A stretch of 28,953 nucleotides of DNA. Origin: Nocardioidaceae bacterium. GTDB lineage: Bacteria > Actinomycetota > Actinomycetes > Propionibacteriales > Nocardioidaceae. The stretch's first letter is position 1, and every line of letters starts with the position of its first letter. A program made the translations under genes and the position numbers. The DNA is taken from contig JAICRS010000004.1 of the NCBI GenBank assembly GCA_025966335.1, positions 1 through 28,953 on the forward strand, read 5' to 3'. Below, one piece after another: positions 24,859 through 28,953 of this stretch. Below the pieces are notes generated by a model. That model was not told where the DNA came from, made no database searches, and saw only the letters and a list, made by a program, of their open reading frames with translations.

Positions 24859-24864
24859 TACCCT
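24859..24864 (+). promoter_or_regulatory. -10 hexamer TACCCT of LAL2, leaderless
   Basis: TACCCT ends 6 bases before the ATG at 24871. The hexamer 17 bases upstream (TGCGCT) is a poor -35 and lies inside site A, which suggests the promoter depends on, or is blocked by, a protein bound there. Confidence 0.5.
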
Positions 24865-24870
24865 GACGAG

Positions 24871-27420
24871 ATGGAGCGGTCGTGGCCGCTCACCGGCCGG
24901 GACGAGGAGCTGCGCAACGTCGTGGCGGCCATCCGGCCCGGTGCGGCGGGGATCGTAGTGGCGGGGCCGGCCGGTGTGGGCAAGACCCGGCTCGCCCGTG
25001 AAGCGCTCGCCGTCCACGGGGCCCGCAGAGCGACCGTCGTCTGGGCGCACGGCAGCACGGCCGCCCGTCCCTTCCCCCTCGGCGCGTTCGCCGGCCTGCT
25101 CGACATCCCGCCCGGCGACGCCGCGGAGACCATCGGCCGGGCGCTGGATCAGCTCGCCCGGCAGCAGCCGCTGGTCCTGGCCGTGGATGACGCGCACCTG
25201 CTCGACGAGCACTCCGCGATCGTGCTGCAGCGCGTGGTGGTACGGCGGCTGGCACCGGTCCTGGTCACTCTCCGGACCGGGGAGCCGGCGCCGGACACGG
25301 TGACGTCCTTGTGGAAGGACGACCACCTTCCGCGCCTGGGCCTCGCCCCGCTGGACGTCGCCGAGACCACCGGCCTGGTCGCTCGGGTGCTCGGCGGTCC
25401 GGTCGAGTCGGCCTCCGCGCACCGGTTGTGGGCCTTGACCGAAGGCAGCCCGCTGTTCCTGAGGCACCTGCTGGCCGGGGAGGTGTCCGCGGGCCGGTTC
25501 ACCCCGGCGTCCGGAATCTGGCGGTGGACCAGCGAGCCGGCGATCTCCCCGGAGCTGGCCGGTCTCCTGGAGAGCGAGATGGGCGGCCTCGCTGCGGGGG
25601 TGCAGGACGTCGTCGACCTGGTCGCACTGGCCGAACCGCTGGCCGTGCAGACGCTGTCCGCGCTGACCTCGTCAGCGGACCTCGAGCAGGCCGAGGACCG
25701 TGGCCTGGTGCGCATCGATGGGCTGGTCGCCCGGCTGGCGCACCCGCTGTACGGCGAGGTCCGCCGCGCTGCGATGGGCACGCTGCGCGCGCGCCGCCTC
25801 CGCGGCCAGGTCGCACTGACCCTGGACGAGGCGCCGGACCCGATCCCCCGGGCCGTGCTGACCCTCGACTCCGACCTGCCCCCGGAACCTGCTCTGTTCC
25901 TGCGGGCCGCTGAGGCCGCGACGCGGATGTACGACCTGCCGCTGGCCGAGCGGCTGTCCCGCGCGGCGGCCGCGCCCGGTGACCCCGCCGCCCGGCTGGT
26001 GCACGCCGCGGCGTTGTCCTGGCTAAGCCGCGGCGAGGAGGCCGAGGTGATCCTCACCGAGCTCGCGGCGAGCGCACCGGACCCGGGGACGCACGCGCTG
26101 GTCCAGCTGCACCGCACCGGCAACCTGCTGTTCACGATGGCCCGACCGGACGAGGCGCGCCAGGCGCTGGCCGCAGCCGAGGCAACCGGCACACTCCCTC
26201 TCCACGTCGCTGGGATGTCGCTCGCCCTGGCCGCGGCGGTCGGCGACCTGTCGTCGGTGCTCGCCCGCGGTCCGGCCCTGCTGCACGAGGAGCTGCCCGA
26301 CGACCTGGCCCGCATCCTGGTCGCCTCCTCGGTCTCTGCGGCGGCCGCGGTCACCGGGGCGCGCGGGCTGCTCGAGGACGCCGCGGTGGTCGGCGGGCTC
26401 ACCGCCGACCGGGTGCCCACCGTCATTCCGGGGTTCGGGCTCGCGGACTTCCAGGTGCTCGGCCATCGCCTCGCCGGGACACCAGGCCGCGCTGACGAGC
26501 AGGCCCGGAGGATGCAGGCCGCATCCGCCGACCTCCCCGGCCCAGCCCGGCTGATGGGGCTGGTGGTCGCCGGGCATGCAGCCCTCGCCGGCGGCCGGCT
26601 CGTCGACGCGCTCAGCCTGCTGCGCGAGGCGTGGGCCGGGCTGGCGGACTCGGGGCACGAGTTCCGGTTCCGCTGCCGCACGCTGCTGGCGACGACCCTG
26701 GCGCAGGCCGGCCAGGCGGCGCAGGCCGCTCTGCTCCTGTCCGGCGTCGTCGCAGAGCAGCATCCGGCCTACGGGATCTATGCGCCGGACGACCTCCTCG
26801 CCCGGGCGTGGGGAGCGGCCGCCGAGGGCGCGACGACCGAGGCGCTCGGTCACGCCGTCGCCGCGGCCGGCCTCGCTCGCGAGGGTGGCGCTCCTGCCTA
26901 CGAGGCTCTCGCCTGGCAGACCGCAGTCCAGCTCGGCGACGCGACCGCGGCGCTGCCCCGCCTCACGACACTCGCCGCGCTGAGCCCTCGGGCCACGGTG
27001 GCGCAGGCCCATGCGCGCGCGTGGGCGGACGCGGACGGTCAGGCGCTGCTCGAGGCAGCCGACGCTTGGGCTCGGCTCGGCGACCTCCTCGCCGCCGGCG
27101 ATGCGGCGGCCCAGGCGGCCGATGTACACCGCCGGCAGGGGCGACAGGGTTCGGCCCTCTCCGCCGCGGCGCTCGCCGAGAAGCTCGCCGGTCGGTCCGG
27201 CGCCCGCACGCCGGCCCTCGCGATCGCGGCGCGGCCGCTACCGCTGACTGCCCGGGAGCGCGAGATCACCGCGCTGGCCGCCCGGGGGCTGTCGAACAAG
27301 GACATCGCCGAGCGGCTGACGGTGTCGGTGCGCACCGTCGAGGGACACCTCTACCGCGCCGTCCACAAGCTCGGCATCTCCCAGCGCCGTGCGCTGGCGG
27401 AGGTTCTCGGAGTCGAGTAG
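24871..27420 (+). CDS. LAL-type LuxR-family transcriptional regulator (LAL2)
   Basis: 849-residue large ATP-binding LuxR regulator. It has Walker A GPAGVGKT (32-39), Walker B LVLAVDD (101-107), an Ala-rich helical TPR-like middle, and a C-terminal LuxR helix-turn-helix from about residue 792 (LTAREREITALAARGLSNKD, then SVRTVEGHLYRAVHKLGI). ATG 24871 was chosen over an in-frame upstream start at 24835 that lies within site A; TACCCT six bases upstream supports a leaderless mRNA. The gene is bracketed by two identical 18-bp palindromic sites, one in its promoter and one containing its own TAG stop. It probably regulates itself and the cupin-SRPBCC genes behind it (inference). It is not close in sequence to LAL1 outside the family motifs. 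Confidence 0.92.
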   Translation: MERSWPLTGRDEELRNVVAAIRPGAAGIVVAGPAGVGKTRLAREALAVHGARRATVVWAHGSTAARPFPLGAFAGLLDIPPGDAAETIGRALDQLARQQPLVLAVDDAHLLDEHSAIVLQRVVVRRLAPVLVTLRTGEPAPDTVTSLWKDDHLPRLGLAPLDVAETTGLVARVLGGPVESASAHRLWALTEGSPLFLRHLLAGEVSAGRFTPASGIWRWTSEPAISPELAGLLESEMGGLAAGVQDVVDLVALAEPLAVQTLSALTSSADLEQAEDRGLVRIDGLVARLAHPLYGEVRRAAMGTLRARRLRGQVALTLDEAPDPIPRAVLTLDSDLPPEPALFLRAAEAATRMYDLPLAERLSRAAAAPGDPAARLVHAAALSWLSRGEEAEVILTELAASAPDPGTHALVQLHRTGNLLFTMARPDEARQALAAAEATGTLPLHVAGMSLALAAAVGDLSSVLARGPALLHEELPDDLARILVASSVSAAAAVTGARGLLEDAAVVGGLTADRVPTVIPGFGLADFQVLGHRLAGTPGRADEQARRMQAASADLPGPARLMGLVVAGHAALAGGRLVDALSLLREAWAGLADSGHEFRFRCRTLLATTLAQAGQAAQAALLLSGVVAEQHPAYGIYAPDDLLARAWGAAAEGATTEALGHAVAAAGLAREGGAPAYEALAWQTAVQLGDATAALPRLTTLAALSPRATVAQAHARAWADADGQALLEAADAWARLGDLLAAGDAAAQAADVHRRQGRQGSALSAAALAEKLAGRSGARTPALAIAARPLPLTAREREITALAARGLSNKDIAERLTVSVRTVEGHLYRAVHKLGISQRRALAEVLGVE

Positions 27421-27431
27421 CGCACTACTCG
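27414..27431. promoter_or_regulatory. 18-bp near-palindrome upstream of the cupin gene (site B)
   Basis: CGAGTAGCGCACTACTCG is the exact reverse complement of site A at 24829-24846. The LAL2 stop codon TAG (27418-27420) is part of it. It lies 54 bases before the cupin ATG, next to or just upstream of where a -35 would be expected, a position that suits an activator. Confidence 0.7.
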
Positions 27432-27485
27432 CTCCACTCCCGCTCCGACGGCAGATGCTGGTCGTACCCAGCCCGAGGAGGAGCC

Positions 27486-27932
27486 ATGAACACGACGTAC
27501 GTCGGGCCCGGGGAGGGCCGGCACTACCCCATGATCGACGGCGACCACATCGCGAAGGCCGCGGTCCGGGACACCGAAGGTGCCTTCGAGGTCTTCGAGG
27601 TGGTCGCACCTGCGAGGCCCATGGCGCCTCCTCACGTCTCGCCGTGGAGCGGCGTGCTGTTCCTGCTCGAGGGCAGTCTCACCGCACTAGTCGACGGCAC
27701 GTCGTACGACGTGGAGCCCGGGGGGCTGGTGGTCCTACCGGCCGGAACACCTGGCAGCTTCGAGGTCGTCGGCGACTCCGCCCGATTCCTGGCGGTCACC
27801 TCGGGCAACCGTGCCGGGCAGTTCTTCGCCGACTTCGCCGGCTCCGTGCCGTCCGACCACCCCGTCGAGCAGTCGATGGAGACGATCCTCTCGGTCACCC
27901 AACGTCACGGCGTCCGGCTCGCTGGTGCGTGA
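27486..27932 (+). CDS. Cupin-domain protein lacking most metal ligands
   Basis: 148 residues with a single cupin barrel resembling quercetinase-type small cupins. Cupin motif 1 aligns as PPHVSPWSGVLFLLEGSLTA: the first His (H50) is kept, but the second His is Ser (S52) and the Glu position is not acidic. Motif 2 aligns as PAGTPGSFEV, where the usual His is Gly (G90). A metal-dependent dioxygenase is therefore unlikely; a ligand-binding or isomerase-like role is possible. ATG 27486 has GAGGAGG directly upstream. It follows LAL2 by 65 bases, with site B in between, and its stop touches the SRPBCC start region. Function unknown. Confidence 0.8.
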   Translation: MNTTYVGPGEGRHYPMIDGDHIAKAAVRDTEGAFEVFEVVAPARPMAPPHVSPWSGVLFLLEGSLTALVDGTSYDVEPGGLVVLPAGTPGSFEVVGDSARFLAVTSGNRAGQFFADFAGSVPSDHPVEQSMETILSVTQRHGVRLAGA

Positions 27933-27937
27933 GTCCT

Positions 27938-28381
27938 ATGCGGTTCGACCTGACCACGAAGGCCTCGCCGGAGCAGGTTCTGCGGGCCATGACCGACTTC
28001 ACCGATCGTCGGCTCGAGATCTGGCACAAGACGCTCGACCCGAGGGTGTACGAGGTCCGTGAGCTCGGTGACACCTGGGCAGTGGCCCGGGAAGGGTCGC
28101 CCCGGGTGCCGTTCTGGGTGGTGGTCCACTACGACTGGTCCGATCCGAGGCTGATCCGGTGGACCGAGGTGGAGAGCAACCACGGAGACGGCGGCGCCGG
28201 GAGCATGCGGATCGGGCCAGGCGACGAGGGAGGCAGCCGGGTCCACGTCGAGTGGACCACGCACGCCGTTCGCACGCGGGACAAGATCGCGATGTTCCTG
28301 CTCCACCACACGATGAACCGGGTCATTGCGCGCATGTGGCGCAAGGCGCTCGACCGCTACGCACAGTCGGCCCTCACCTAG
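27938..28381 (+). CDS. SRPBCC (START-like) domain protein
   Basis: 147 residues fitting a helix-grip SRPBCC fold: FDLTTKASPEQVLRAMTDF at the start, a central antiparallel sheet (FWVVVHYDWSDPRLIRWTEV, SRVHVEWTTHAV) and a long C-terminal helix (MFLLHHTMNRVIARMWRKAL). Such proteins bind hydrophobic small molecules or act as cyclases. An in-frame GTG at 27929 overlaps the cupin stop in GTGA and would add three residues; given how often this coupling occurs here it may be the real start. Co-transcribed with the cupin. Not a CoxG homologue by any clear motif. Substrate unknown. Confidence 0.78.
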   Translation: MRFDLTTKASPEQVLRAMTDFTDRRLEIWHKTLDPRVYEVRELGDTWAVAREGSPRVPFWVVVHYDWSDPRLIRWTEVESNHGDGGAGSMRIGPGDEGGSRVHVEWTTHAVRTRDKIAMFLLHHTMNRVIARMWRKALDRYAQSALT

Positions 28382-28440
28382 CTCTCGAGGTGCGTCCTAC
28401 CGCCGCGTCTATCGTTGATGCTCGCTGGCCGGGGCACAAC

Positions 28441-28466
28441 CTCTTGACAAGATTTATTGTCAAGAG
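28441..28466. promoter_or_regulatory. 26-bp operator CTCTTGACAA-N6-TTGTCAAGAG of the ArsR gene
   Basis: Perfect 10-base arms (28441-28450, 28457-28466) around GATTTA. The left arm contains a consensus -35, TTGACA (28444-28449); 17 bases later CATGGT (28467-28472) fits a -10, which ends 6 bases before the ATG at 28479. The element fills the -35 and spacer, as expected for ArsR autorepression. The stretch is strikingly AT-richer than its surroundings. Confidence 0.75.
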
Positions 28467-28478
28467 CATGGTGGCGAT

Positions 28479-28953
<475 letters not shown>

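Noticed and set aside
24835..24870. Upstream start extending LAL2 by 12 residues
   Set aside because: It lies inside the 18-bp palindrome and upstream of the probable -10 hexamer, so it would not be transcribed from that promoter.
28375..28392. CACCT / AGGTG hairpin at the SRPBCC stop codon as a terminator
   Set aside because: Only five pairs with an eight-base loop and no T-tract; too weak to list as a terminator.

Overview
The window is about 29 kb of dense, very GC-rich DNA from an actinomycete. Mycothiol S-conjugate amidase (Mca) and a DUF4307 protein are actinobacterial markers. Gene content (form I CO dehydrogenase, LAL-type LuxR regulators, DHA2 exporter) would fit a Nocardioides-like member of the Propionibacteriales, but genus is inference. 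About 24 protein genes are supported. I found no rRNA, complete tRNA, transposase, integrase or CRISPR array, and no gene-free stretch over 300 bases.

Layout: (1) 1-2929: the 5' part of msrA facing metB, with metB translationally coupled to an orphan GlmL/MutL-type ASKHA protein. (2) 2906-12337: an accessory block. It holds a large LAL/LuxR regulator, divergent from a SAM methyltransferase and an alpha/beta-hydrolase-glycosyltransferase fusion, then an AI-2E-family membrane protein, then a marR-MFS exporter operon read leftward. (3) 12417-15875: housekeeping genes ilvA, greA, DUF4307, mca and a small membrane protein. The metB/greA/DUF4307/mca/small-protein set is contiguous in Mycobacterium tuberculosis (Rv1079-Rv1083), so here it looks split by block 2. 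(4) 15991-22775: a coxM-S-L, XdhC-YHS, coxD, coxE operon for aerobic CO oxidation. CoxL carries the form I active-site loop AYACSFR. (5) 22772-24745, leftward: thioredoxin, methyltransferase, LysR regulator. (6) 24871-28381: a second LAL/LuxR regulator followed by a cupin and an SRPBCC protein. The regulator gene is bracketed by two copies, in inverted orientation, of one 18-bp near-palindrome. (7) 28479-end: the start of an ArsR-family regulator under a 10-bp-arm palindromic operator.

Two organisational themes recur. First, about ten transcription units show a -10-like hexamer (mostly TANNNT) ending exactly 6 or 7 bases before the start codon, with no ribosome-binding site. This points to leaderless mRNAs and was used to choose starts. 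Second, packing is extreme: 4-bp ATGA/GTGA couplings within operons, and three of the four convergent gene pairs overlap at their 3' ends.

The strongest candidates for something undescribed are the LAL2-cupin-SRPBCC module with its paired 18-bp sites, the hydrolase-glycosyltransferase fusion under a LAL regulator, and the XdhC-YHS protein inside a CO dehydrogenase operon. All functional statements come from reading motifs; no database search was run.
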